A stretch of DNA of 38,633 nucleotides from Mycobacterium szulgai (GTDB lineage Bacteria; Actinomycetota; Actinomycetes; Mycobacteriales; Mycobacteriaceae). Positions 25,403 to 34,000 of the stretch are shown here, in pieces. Position 1 is the first letter of the stretch. Every line of letters begins with the position of its first letter. The position numbers and the translations under genes are program-made. The stretch is from positions 1 to 38,633 of the forward strand of contig NZ_LQPW01000015.1 of assembly GCF_002116635.1 (NCBI RefSeq), in the 5' to 3' direction. Under the pieces are notes generated by a model. It was not told the origin of the DNA, made no database searches, and saw only the letters and a program-made list of their open reading frames with translations.

Positions 25403-26898
25403 GTAGGCCGGAATACCTGCAGACTTCGGTACATCGCGGTGAAGCTGGCCTTCTCGTATTCCTCGCCTACCTCGCCGTCGTGCGCGACGACCGTCGGGCC
25501 GTCGACCGCGGTGAAGCTGAATTCCGGCACCTGCATCTCGTGATACAGGGGGCTGCGTTCCAGCCGGCCCAGCACCAGCGCGGCCAGGATCCGGGTGCGG
25601 GCCAGCCGCGGGCCGGTCTCCAGGATGCGCACGTCGATCAGTCCGTCGTCCATGCGGGTGCGCCGCGACGGGGCGAATCCCGTTGGGAGATACAGGGAGT
25701 TGCCTAAGAAGAACAGCGACGTCTGCAACGTCTTGTTGTCGTAGCGGATGCGCACCGGCCGACCCTTGCGCAGGGTGTGCAGCATCGCGTACATGCCGGC
25801 CAGCGGCTTGCCGATGCGCTTTTCGAGCTTTTCCCGCTCCTGGACGAAGGCCGGGTAGGCGCCGATGCTGGCGGTGTTGACCACCATCTGACTCTCGTTC
25901 AGGCACATCAGGTCGACGCAGGCAACGCTGCCCCGCCTAATGGCGGCAACGGTTTTGGCCACGGTGTCACAACCGATGTCCTTCGCGAAATGGTTGAACG
26001 TTCCGGCCGGGAAGACCGCCAACGGCAGTCCGGCTTCCCGGGCTACCGCTGCGGCGGTGGACACCGTGCCGTCGCCGCCGCCGACCGCGAGCACCTCGGC
26101 CCGCCCGGCGGCATCGCGCAGCGCCTGCAGCGGGTCGTCGTCGGGACCCAATTCGACGATCTGCGCCCGCGGTAACTCGCTGCGCACCTCGTCGAGGACG
26201 CGCGCCCCCGTGCCGCTGCCCGAGGCCGGGTTGACGACGAGAACAACCCCGGCACCGTCGGGCCGTTCCGGCGTCTCGATCCACAGCGTTTCGGTTGCCG
26301 GCAAAGCGGTTTCGACGATCGGCGGCACCAGCCGACCCCCCAGGACCGCCGTGCCGGCGCCGATACCGAATCCGATGATTACATCGCCGGGGTAATGCGC
26401 ACCGACCGCAACCCGCGAGAGACCTACCAAACCGGCCAGCAACGCCAATCCGAAACCCAGCGGGGGGTTTTCCAGGCCGACCCCGACGGCGAAGGCGGCC
26501 GCGCTTGCCGAGTGCCCCGACGGCAGCGAGTTGGACGTGGGACGGCGCCGCACCCGCCGCACCAACGGCACCGCGTCATACAGCGGTCGAGGGCGCTGAC
26601 GGATCCGCTTAGCTAACTGGTTGGTGACCAGACTGGCGGCACCGAGCGTCCCGACGCCGCGTATCGCGCCGCGCCGGGCGGAGTTCTTGCCCGAGGCGAA
26701 CAGCACCGCCGCAAGAACGAACCAGAGCTTGGAATAGTCAGCCGCCCTGGTCAGCGGCGGCATCGCCGTGTCGAGCAGCGGGGTGGGGCTTTCGGCGATC
26801 GCCTCGAACAGTTCGCGGTCTAGCGCACCTAATCCACGGGTAATCTGCTTGATGCTGCGCGCACGTTGCCAGTTAGGTAGCCAGGGCCGTCGACTCAC
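25399..26898 (-). CDS. PAP2 phosphatase fused to diacylglycerol kinase-like domain
   Basis: A 499-residue fusion. The N-terminal membrane part carries the three PAP2 phosphatase motifs: KRIRQRPRP, LPSGHSASAAAF and SRVAVGAHYPGD. The C-terminal half is a diacylglycerol/sphingosine kinase-type domain with VNPASGSG, VGGGDGTV and PAGTFNHFAKDIG. One protein could thus dephosphorylate and phosphorylate lipids, though a single reaction may dominate. The GTG at 26898 is chosen because it is 5 bp downstream of the neighbouring stop; the open frame extends to 26967. The stop overlaps that of the convergent HD gene (CTAA at 25399-25402). It is the last gene of the right-hand minus-strand run. Confidence 0.88.
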   Translation of the reverse strand: MSRRPWLPNWQRARSIKQITRGLGALDRELFEAIAESPTPLLDTAMPPLTRAADYSKLWFVLAAVLFASGKNSARRGAIRGVGTLGAASLVTNQLAKRIRQRPRPLYDAVPLVRRVRRRPTSNSLPSGHSASAAAFAVGVGLENPPLGFGLALLAGLVGLSRVAVGAHYPGDVIIGFGIGAGTAVLGGRLVPPIVETALPATETLWIETPERPDGAGVVLVVNPASGSGTGARVLDEVRSELPRAQIVELGPDDDPLQALRDAAGRAEVLAVGGGDGTVSTAAAVAREAGLPLAVFPAGTFNHFAKDIGCDTVAKTVAAIRRGSVACVDLMCLNESQMVVNTASIGAYPAFVQEREKLEKRIGKPLAGMYAMLHTLRKGRPVRIRYDNKTLQTSLFFLGNSLYLPTGFAPSRRTRMDDGLIDVRILETGPRLARTRILAALVLGRLERSPLYHEMQVPEFSFTAVDGPTVVAHDGEVGEEYEKASFTAMYRSLQVFRPT

Positions 26899-26903
26899 CA
26901 GCT

Positions 26904-27530
26904 CTACCCTAAGCGGATTGGATCGTTGGGATGCGAGGTGAGTGCGGTCGTTTCGATCGTCAGCCACCCCGACAGCGGTAGCGATTCCAGCAGCGCCATC
27001 AATTCACCAGGATCGCGCGCGCGCCACAGCCCCAGGGTCCGGCCGCCGCCGTCCGGCTCGGCCCTTACGGACCAGAGCCGCACCAAATGCCCGCGTTCGG
27101 CCAACTCGCGCGCCCGAGCCGATTCCCGCGCCGAAGTGTCCTCGACGACGTGCTCCGGGGTGTCCGGCGGCACCGTCATGGTCATCGTGATCAGGAACTC
27201 CGGCCCCTTGCCGGGGCGGCCGGTAATGCCCGCACCCAGCGGGTCGTCCGGATGGCGTTCCAACACCGTGATCTCGTCGGTACGCCAGATCCGCAACGGC
27301 ATCGAAGCCAGCAGCCCCTCCAACTGACCCGAGTCGGAGGCGGCGAACAAACCCAGGGTGCGCCATTCGCCGGGCCGCAGCGGCGGACGCCACAGCCGCA
27401 GCAGATGCCCCTGTGCCGCGAGTTCGCGCGAGCACGCGGCCTCGCGCGCGCGAACCTCGTCGACCTCGGCTTCAGACGTGCCGGCAGGCACATGGGTGGT
27501 CATCGTGACCAGAAAGTCCGTGCTGAGCAC
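26904..27530 (-). CDS. Tandem muconolactone-isomerase-like protein
   Basis: A 208-residue protein made of two copies of a muconolactone delta-isomerase-type ferredoxin-like domain. The copies start FLVTMTTHVPAG and FLITMTMTVPPD; each has LAAQGHLLRLW or LAERGHLVRLW, RTLGLF or RTLGLW, and ends RHPDDP or SHPNDP. Single-domain relatives act in catechol degradation as multimers; no other catechol pathway gene is present, so the true role is open. From memory M. tuberculosis Rv0316 is similar and sits next to the glucanase gene Rv0315, as here with two small genes between. It starts at GTG 27530, 15 bp after the PASTA gene, and is followed 5 bp later by the lipid kinase fusion. Confidence 0.82.
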   Translation of the reverse strand: MLSTDFLVTMTTHVPAGTSEAEVDEVRAREAACSRELAAQGHLLRLWRPPLRPGEWRTLGLFAASDSGQLEGLLASMPLRIWRTDEITVLERHPDDPLGAGITGRPGKGPEFLITMTMTVPPDTPEHVVEDTSARESARARELAERGHLVRLWSVRAEPDGGGRTLGLWRARDPGELMALLESLPLSGWLTIETTALTSHPNDPIRLG

Positions 27531-27545
27531 GAGAAGACTTTAGAG

Positions 27546-27827
27546 CTAGTCCTTGTACACCTGGACCACTACGGGGTCATCGGGGTCCACCGCGGTTCCC
27601 GGCGGCGGGTCGATGCTCACCGCCGTCCAGCACGATTCCAGCATGACCACGCCGTATTGCGGATTCGTCGAGGACATACTGACATCGGTGAGGCCGAGTC
27701 GGCGCAAGGTCTTTCGCACTGTGTCGCCGTCCTGGCCTCGTACATCGGGGACGATGATCTGCGCGGGGCGCTGCGAAGTCACTGGAGCGATCGATCTGCT
27801 TTCTACTTCGGTTGTTGCCGGGGACAA
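27546..27827 (-). CDS. Small single-PASTA-domain protein
   Basis: A protein of up to 93 residues with one PASTA domain: IIVPDVRGQDGDTVRKTLRR with LGLTDVSMSS, later ESCWTAVSIDPPPGTAVDP, and ending VVVQVYKD. PASTA domains bind peptidoglycan fragments in Ser/Thr kinases and penicillin-binding proteins, but this one has no kinase or transpeptidase part. No signal peptide is seen, although such small proteins are often exported. The start is uncertain: TTG 27827 near a TATAAT box, or GTG 27782. It follows the MarR gene by 39 bp and may be the remnant or regulator of a larger wall-sensing system. Confidence 0.65.
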   Translation of the reverse strand: MSPATTEVESRSIAPVTSQRPAQIIVPDVRGQDGDTVRKTLRRLGLTDVSMSSTNPQYGVVMLESCWTAVSIDPPPGTAVDPDDPVVVQVYKD

Positions 27828-27843
27828 TATTTGCGTCGACGCA

Positions 27844-27849
27844 ATTATA
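27844..27849 (-). promoter_or_regulatory. Consensus -10 box before the PASTA gene
   Basis: The minus strand reads TATAAT at 27849-27844, in the 39-bp gap between marR and the PASTA gene and about 16 bp before the TTG at 27827. This may give the PASTA and downstream genes their own promoter. No clear -35 is seen. Confidence 0.5.
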
Positions 27850-27866
27850 GGCGACCCGGCCGCGAT

Positions 27867-28349
27867 TCAGTGGCCAGCGGGCCAGATCGTCGTCACCGCG
27901 TCGCCGGGTCCCGGTTCACCGGTCGCGTTGGCGAACTTGTCCAGGGCCGTCTTGAGCAGCTCGCGATCCTGGGGATCCATGTCGCGCAGCACTCGGGTGA
28001 TCGCCGTGCGCCGGTGGCGCGTCACCTTGTTCACCAGCCGGCGTCCGGCTTCGGTGAGGCTCAACACGATGTTTCGCCGGTCTTCCGCCGACTCCTGCCG
28101 GTCCAGCAGACCCGCCTTGATCAAGCGCTCACAGATACGGCTCGCGTTCGACGGGTTCACGGCCAGCCCGGCGGCCACTGCCGCGAGGTTGAGCGGACCT
28201 CTGGTGTCCACCATGACCAGGACCCGCAGTTGCGGGACGGTCACACTGTCGTCGACTTCGGCGATGGACGCCGCGACAATGCCCACCATCGCGCGCGATG
28301 CGCGCAGAACGGCATCGATCTGGTCGGCCGAGGGCCCCTCACCGGACAC
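27867..28349 (-). CDS. MarR-family transcriptional regulator
   Basis: A 160-residue MarR protein with the winged helix-turn-helix: VPQLRVLVMVDTRGPLNLAA, then VAAGLAVNPSNASRICERL, and the wing LIKAGLLDRQESAEDRRNIV. C-terminal helices ALDKFANATG complete the dimerisation part. It starts at GTG 28349, 11 bp after the GH16 stop on the same strand, so it is probably co-transcribed with the glucanase. MarR proteins commonly respond to phenolic ligands; the tandem isomerase-like protein two genes downstream would fit such a ligand, but nothing here shows it. No palindromic operator was found in the short gaps. Confidence 0.85.
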   Translation of the reverse strand: MSGEGPSADQIDAVLRASRAMVGIVAASIAEVDDSVTVPQLRVLVMVDTRGPLNLAAVAAGLAVNPSNASRICERLIKAGLLDRQESAEDRRNIVLSLTEAGRRLVNKVTRHRRTAITRVLRDMDPQDRELLKTALDKFANATGEPGPGDAVTTIWPAGH

Positions 28350-28360
28350 GGTGGACGGGT

Positions 28361-29245
28361 CTAGAAGACGCGCACCCAGTCGATGAGCATCTCCTGCGGA
28401 TAGGAACCCGCCGCCGGGTCACCGCCGCCGGAGCCGCCCACCGCAAGGTTGAGCACCGGGAACACTGTGTAATCGGGGTCGTTGAACGGCCATTCGCGGA
28501 TGGGTTCGTCCAAGTTCTCGATGCCGGTGGCCGGTACCGAGAAGTACGGCGCGGCGCCGTCGGTGTAGTCCACCCAAAAGTACATGCCGGTCGGATCCCA
28601 GCGGACTCGCCAGTTGTGCCAGGCCCCGTCGACGCCGATCGGGCAGGTCTCGAACGCGGTGCCGTCCGGGTTGGCGTGGACGGTGGTTCCCGACGGCCAG
28701 GTGCCGTTGCCGTACCACTCGATCAGGTCGATCTCGCCGCTGCGGCCGGGGTCGTCGTTCGACAGCCACCAGGCCGGCCACATGCCCGGCGCCAGGCAGT
28801 TGAACTTGATCCGGGCTTCCCACGTGGTTCCGACGCCGCCCCGCCACAGGCCGTGGACCAGGCCACCGAAGTAGCCGCCGTCATGCGTGGCGCGCAGCAC
28901 CAGATTGGAGTTCCCGTCCAGGAACACGTTCTGGCGGGTATTGCGGTACTGCCCCCAGAACTGCGGCTGGTCGAAGCCGACAGGGTTACGAATCGGCGTC
29001 CGGAAGTTGGAAATGGCCCACTTTCCGGGGTCGGGGGCCGAACCGGCGGGGCCGTCGAACTCGTCGTGCCACAGGAACCCGCCGGCGGCTCCGGCGGTCG
29101 GCGCTGCGGGCACGGGCGACGGGCCTGCAGGCGCAGCCGGTCGCGACGGGCTGGCCAGGGCTTTCGGGGCCGGGACTGCGGCCGCCAGTGCGCCGAATCC
29201 CGCCATCATGATCATTCGGCGACGGTCCATCTCAGGCATAAGCAA
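28361..29245 (-). CDS. Secreted GH16 beta-1,3-glucanase
   Basis: A 294-residue GH16 (endo-beta-1,3-glucanase-like) protein with the catalytic motif GEIDLIEWYG (Glu-x-Asp-x-x-Glu), LAPGMWPAWWLSNDDPGRSG and FPVLNLAVGGSGGGDP. The N-terminus MDRRRMIMMAGFGALAAAV looks like a Tat signal, followed by a Pro/Ala linker. It therefore acts outside the cytoplasm on beta-glucans, with hydrolysis by the retaining mechanism. The frame begins with TTG 29245; ATG 29239 or 29230 (MDRRRM) are also possible. The sequence closely resembles what I recall of M. tuberculosis Rv0315. It lies 19 bp after the oxidoreductase and 11 bp before marR. Confidence 0.9.
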   Translation of the reverse strand: MLMPEMDRRRMIMMAGFGALAAAVPAPKALASPSRPAAPAGPSPVPAAPTAGAAGGFLWHDEFDGPAGSAPDPGKWAISNFRTPIRNPVGFDQPQFWGQYRNTRQNVFLDGNSNLVLRATHDGGYFGGLVHGLWRGGVGTTWEARIKFNCLAPGMWPAWWLSNDDPGRSGEIDLIEWYGNGTWPSGTTVHANPDGTAFETCPIGVDGAWHNWRVRWDPTGMYFWVDYTDGAAPYFSVPATGIENLDEPIREWPFNDPDYTVFPVLNLAVGGSGGGDPAAGSYPQEMLIDWVRVF

Positions 29246-29264
29246 GGGACGATAGCAGCCGAAG

Positions 29265-30296
29265 TCAGGTGACCGTCATTTTGGGCGTGGGTGCGCTGAT
29301 TTTGACCAGTGTCTTGCCGATGTTGGCCCCGGTGAACAGTCCGTTGAGGGCATCGACACACGACTCGATGCCCTCAAAAATGGTCTGGCGGTGCTTGAGC
29401 CGGCCCTCGGCCTCCCATTGGCGCAGGTGGGCGAAGGCCTCGTCGAAGCGGCCCCACTGGTCGAGCGCGTTGAACCCTTGCATGAGAGCGGTTTTGGACA
29501 GCAAATTAACGTAGTTGGCCGGTCCCGGGTGCTCGCCGGTCAGGTAGCTGGAGATCACGCCGCACAACACCACCCGCGCCTTGCTGGCGAGCCGGCCCAG
29601 CACCGCGTCGAGGATAGGCCCGCCGACGTTGTCGAAGTAGACGTCAACCCGCTTCGGGCAGTGCTGCTTCAGCGCGGCTGCCAGATCGTCGTTCTTGTAG
29701 TCGATGCACGCGTCGAACCCGAAGTCCTCGACCACCGCCCGGCATTTCTCCGGTCCGCCGGCGATCCCCACGACGCGGGCTCCGGCGATCTTGGCGATTT
29801 GCCCGGCTATCGATCCGGTGGCGCCCGCCGCCGCCGACACCACCACCGTCTCACCGGGTTGCGGCCGGCCAATGTCGGTCATGCCGAAGTAGGCGGTGGC
29901 GCCGGTCGGCCCGTACACCGACATGATCGCCAGCTGGTCGTCCTCGCCGGGAATCGGCGTGCTGAACACGTCGTCGCGGATGATCGCGTACTCCTGGAAG
30001 CCGGTCAGCGTGGTGACCACATCGCCGACGGCGTAGGCGCCGCAACGCGAGGCGACCACCTGGCCGATGCCGGCCGCCCGGATGACCTCGCCCAGCTGCA
30101 CCGGCGGCAGGTAGCCGGGCTGGTCGTCCAGCCAGGTCCGCACCGCGGCGTCCAGACCGACGTAGGTGGTGCTCAGCAACGCCTCGCCTTCGGCGGGCTC
30201 GGGTGCCTGCGACGAGACCAGCTCGGTGTCACCGGGCCGGACAAGGCCAACCGGACGGCGACGCAACACAATCTGACGGTTCGGCAAGTCGGGCAC
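29265..30296 (-). CDS. NADP-dependent medium-chain oxidoreductase (quinone/alkenal reductase type)
   Basis: A 343-residue zinc-free medium-chain dehydrogenase resembling CurA and prostaglandin reductases. The N-terminal part reads RQIVLRRRPVGLVRPGDTEL; the nucleotide-binding loop is ETVVVSAAAGATGSIAGQIA, then GARVVGIAGGPEKC. The C-terminus has GRLKHRQTIFEGIESCVDAL. Such enzymes reduce the double bond of alpha,beta-unsaturated aldehydes and ketones. The GTG at 30296 gives the usual length; the open frame continues to 30677 but that part is Arg-rich antisense of the next gene. The divergent DUF3060 gene starts only 24 bp away, so promoters must overlap coding sequence. Confidence 0.88.
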   Translation of the reverse strand: MPDLPNRQIVLRRRPVGLVRPGDTELVSSQAPEPAEGEALLSTTYVGLDAAVRTWLDDQPGYLPPVQLGEVIRAAGIGQVVASRCGAYAVGDVVTTLTGFQEYAIIRDDVFSTPIPGEDDQLAIMSVYGPTGATAYFGMTDIGRPQPGETVVVSAAAGATGSIAGQIAKIAGARVVGIAGGPEKCRAVVEDFGFDACIDYKNDDLAAALKQHCPKRVDVYFDNVGGPILDAVLGRLASKARVVLCGVISSYLTGEHPGPANYVNLLSKTALMQGFNALDQWGRFDEAFAHLRQWEAEGRLKHRQTIFEGIESCVDALNGLFTGANIGKTLVKISAPTPKMTVT

Positions 30297-30320
30297 GATG
30301 CCGAGCCTATTCTTTCTCCC

Positions 30321-31073
30321 ATGAGCGCAGAGGATGACGATCCGGAACGCCGAATCCGCGAGCTGGAACGCCCGCTGGCCGACACGGCTCGCGCATCCGA
30401 GTTGGGCGGCGCCCCGCCCGCCTTCGACCCGGCATATCAGGCGTACCCCCCGCCGCCGCCCGGTCCAGTACCGCCACCGACCGGCGCGCCGCCCCCGATA
30501 GGACCGCCCCCGATTGCACCCCCGCCGCCGTCGTACGGCTATGAAGCCCCGTTCCCCGGGGCCACACCGCGGTCGTCGTCGGGTGTCCGCGTGTTCTGGA
30601 TCTTGGCCGCGCTCTTCATCATTGGCGTGCTGGTTCTGGTAGGCGGCATCGCGCTCTACGTTTCGCGCCAATTGCACCGCGAGTACGTCGTGACCCCGGA
30701 GCCGAGCACGTCTGTGATCACCAGCTTGCCGCGCTCTACTCCGCGCAGCCCGGGCCCGTCGAAATCACCGACATCACCGACATCACCGGCGTCCTCTGCG
30801 CCCCCGCCGGGCGGGACGCTCACGGTCACCGGCGTCGGTGAGAACAAGTCGATCGTGTGCAACGACAGCGTCGTGACCGTCAGCGGCATTTCGAACAAGG
30901 TCGTCATCACCGGCCACTGTGCCAGCCTCACCGTGTCGGGGTTGAAGAACACCGTCACCGTCGACGCCGCCGACACCATCGACGCCTCCGGCATCGAGAA
31001 TCGGATCACGTATCACTCCGGTTCGCCGAAGATCAGCAAATCCGGCGATAAGAACTTCGTAGAGCAAGGCTAG
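30321..31073 (+). CDS. DUF3060 membrane-anchored protein
   Basis: A 250-residue protein. A short charged start (MSAEDDDPERRIRELE) and a Pro-rich cytoplasmic stretch (about residues 38-80) precede one membrane helix (VFWILAALFIIGVLVLVGGI). A Ser/Pro/Thr linker follows, and then a C-terminal beta-repeat domain with DUF3060 features (VTGVGENKSIVCNDSVVTVS; VVITGHCASLTVSGLKNTVT). That domain would lie outside the membrane; its function is unknown. From memory M. tuberculosis Rv0314c is similar in length and position. ATG 30321 has CTTTCTCCC upstream and no clear ribosome binding site. The 3' end is 19 bp from the convergent cyclase/ATPase gene. Confidence 0.82.
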   Translation: MSAEDDDPERRIRELERPLADTARASELGGAPPAFDPAYQAYPPPPPGPVPPPTGAPPPIGPPPIAPPPPSYGYEAPFPGATPRSSSGVRVFWILAALFIIGVLVLVGGIALYVSRQLHREYVVTPEPSTSVITSLPRSTPRSPGPSKSPTSPTSPASSAPPPGGTLTVTGVGENKSIVCNDSVVTVSGISNKVVITGHCASLTVSGLKNTVTVDAADTIDASGIENRITYHSGSPKISKSGDKNFVEQG

Positions 31074-31092
31074 AACAGGGCTAGTCCAGGGC

Positions 31093-34000
31093 TCACAGGG
31101 CTTCGGCCTGTGCCAGGCATCCTTCGAACGAGGCCTGAACTGCCTTGTCCCGGAAGCGCTCCCGGAATTGCGCGTAGCCGGCCGCGTCGCCATGCGCCCG
31201 GGCCAGCAGGGCGCGCAGCCGCAGCACCGCTAGCTCATGCAGGACGAATTCCGGCTCGGTCGGCACCGCGGCCAACCGGTCGACGGCAAGTTCTGCCGCC
31301 GCGATGTCGCCGGCCACGCCGCGCGACAACAGCGCCTCGACCAGCACGGTCGTGGCGGGACCGCGAAAGATCATCTCGCCCGTTTCGAACTGTTCGGCCA
31401 GGACCGTGCTCGCCAGCTCGATCGCGCTGCCGTAATCACCGGATCGGCTGTGCGCACGGGCGAATTCGATATCGCACATGCGCCGCACTGTCGTGGTGAG
31501 CTGTTCGCGCACGACCATCTCTTTTGCCTGCACCAGGAATTCCAGTCCGTCCGCCTCGGAGTTGTGGTGCAACAACGAGACAGCGCGATTGAACAACGCG
31601 TAGGCAAGTGCGGCGTTGTCTCCGGACTGCTGGGCGACCTCCAAGGACTCGGCCGCCAGCTCCACGTCGCGCGCAGTGGGGTGCACGGCGCCGTTCTGGA
31701 TGGCGGCCGCGTACTTGTACAGCTGCACGAAGGACCGGGCGCCGGCGTCAACCGACCGGGCCAGGACGATGCCGGCCCGCAGGTCCTCCCGCCAGCCCGG
31801 GCGCCCCAGGAACATCTCGGCCGCGCCCTTGAGCGTCAACGCCCAGGCCAGCGGGGATCCGATCACGAAGTTGCCCATGGTGGGGTCGCCGTCAGCCAGA
31901 TCGATGATCCGCTGAGCCAACCGCAGGCTCTCCGTCGCTTCCCCGGCTTCCCACTTGGCCTGGGCGGCCGGGTAGAACAACCCGACCGTCATCGCCGGCT
32001 CTCCGATCGACTCGACCAAAGTAGCGAATTCCGTTGCCATGTCGGCCGCTTCACAATGACGCGAATTGAATGTGAGAGTGGCCAGGTGTCCCGCCATGCC
32101 GACGGCCAATGACTTCTTGTCACCCGCGGCGATGGTCAGCTCGCGCAACTCCTCGAAGCCGGTGTCGGCGGGCGTGCCGCCTACTTGAAAGGCGCTGCCG
32201 CACAACAAGGCCCGCGGGGCGATTCGAATGGCCAGCAGATCGGGTTCGTCGGCGGGCAATCGATCGGCGACCCGAAGCGCCAGTTGCCAGCTCTGGCGGG
32301 CCGCCCGGATGTCACGTGCGCCATACCAATTCGCGGCATCCATGTGCCAGTCGAAGGCATCCCGCAGATCGCCGGCGGCCGCGTACTGTGCGGCCACCAG
32401 GGCGGCTTCCTCACCGGTGAACCCGCCGCGGGTTCGTTGCATCACCGCGGCCACCCGGCGGTGCAGTTCCGACCGTCCGGCCTTGAGCTGGGATTCGTAT
32501 GCCACCGCCTGAATCAGCGGGTGACAGAACGCGTAGGTGCCCGGGCGCGCGCGTGGCAGCGGCTCGACCAGCTCGGCCTCGATCAACGGCGTCAGATCTG
32601 TTGCCTCGGTGGTGGATTCGAGTAGGTGCGCCAACAGCTCGGTGTCGAACTGGGCGCCGATGACGGCGGCAGCGTGCAGGATGCGCTTCGCCGCCGCGGG
32701 CAGCCGGTCGATGCGCGCCCCTACGATCGCTTGCACGCTGGGCGGCACCTGGATGTCACGCACTTCCCGGGTACAGACATAGTCCCCGGGCGCGCCGTCG
32801 AGGTCGCCGCGCTCCACCAAGTCGCGAACGATCTCCTCGGCGCAAAACGGTATGCCTCCAGCATGCTCGGCGATCACCGCCGCAAGTCCGAGCACCGACG
32901 GGTGCGTACCCAGCAGCTCCCTGATCAACTCGGTGATGTGCGACGCACTCAGCGGCGCGAGCAGAAAAGAGCATGCCGTGGGGATGCTCGCCAGCGGCCC
33001 CTGATACTCGGGCCGGTACATGATCAGCAGTGTGGCCCGCATTGCGGGCAGCGTCGCCGCGAATTCGGTAAGCATCGACTCACTGGCACTGTCAATCCAC
33101 TGAGCGTCCTCGATCACGTAGACCGCGGGCTGCGAGCGGGCCAGCGCAGCCGTTTTGAGCAGCTCTACCAGCCGCCGCCGGCGGGCGTCGGGACTTATGT
33201 CGGGCAACGCGGTTTGGGGCAGGTCACCCTCGCGGACACCAAGCAGGTCATCGAGCAAGAGGAGGTCTTCGCCAGTGGCGAAAGGCATTTCGCTACGAAC
33301 TCGGCACTGCGCCTGCGCGGCGGTAAGACCGCGGATCTCGAAGATCGCGCGCAGCAGCCTGGAGACGGTATGGAACGCGATCTCGCGGGTGTGGGATTCG
33401 CAGTAGGTCACGAAGACCGCGAAGCCACGGCTGCGCGCCAGCGCCACCGACTCCCGGGCCAGCCTGGTCTTGCCGACGCCAGGCTGGCCGGACACCGTGA
33501 CGATGGTGCCGTTGCCGCGGCAGGCCTGGTCGAGTAGTTCGGCGACGGTGTCCTTCTCGTACTGGCGTCCGACCAATCGGGATTCATGGCGGGGTTTGCG
33601 TACCTGCTTGAGATGCTCGCCCCCTGCGGCCAGCAGCCGGCGCGCGGGAACCGGGTTGGCGGCACCTTTGATGTGCACAGATTCGTTCTCCCCCAACACA
33701 ACTCGGTCCTCGACGAGCCGCGCCGTCGACTCGCTGAGCATGACACCGCCCGGCGGGGCCACTGCTTCCATCCGCTGCGCCATGCCCACCTGGGTACCAA
33801 CCGCCGTGTAACCCAGGTGGGTGGCACCGACTTCGCCGGCGATCACCCGCCCGGAGTTCAGCCCGACCCGCAGCCGGAGGTCGATCGCGTCGCGGCGGGC
33901 CACCTCAACCGCCAATTGCTGGGCCACCTGCTGAATATCAAGTGCGGCAAGGCATGCCCGAAAAGCGTGGTCTTCCAACGTGATCGGGGCACCGAACAGG

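Noticed and set aside
30297..30677. N-terminal extension of the quinone-oxidoreductase-like gene
   Set aside because: It lies antisense to the DUF3060 gene and is Arg-rich without family resemblance.
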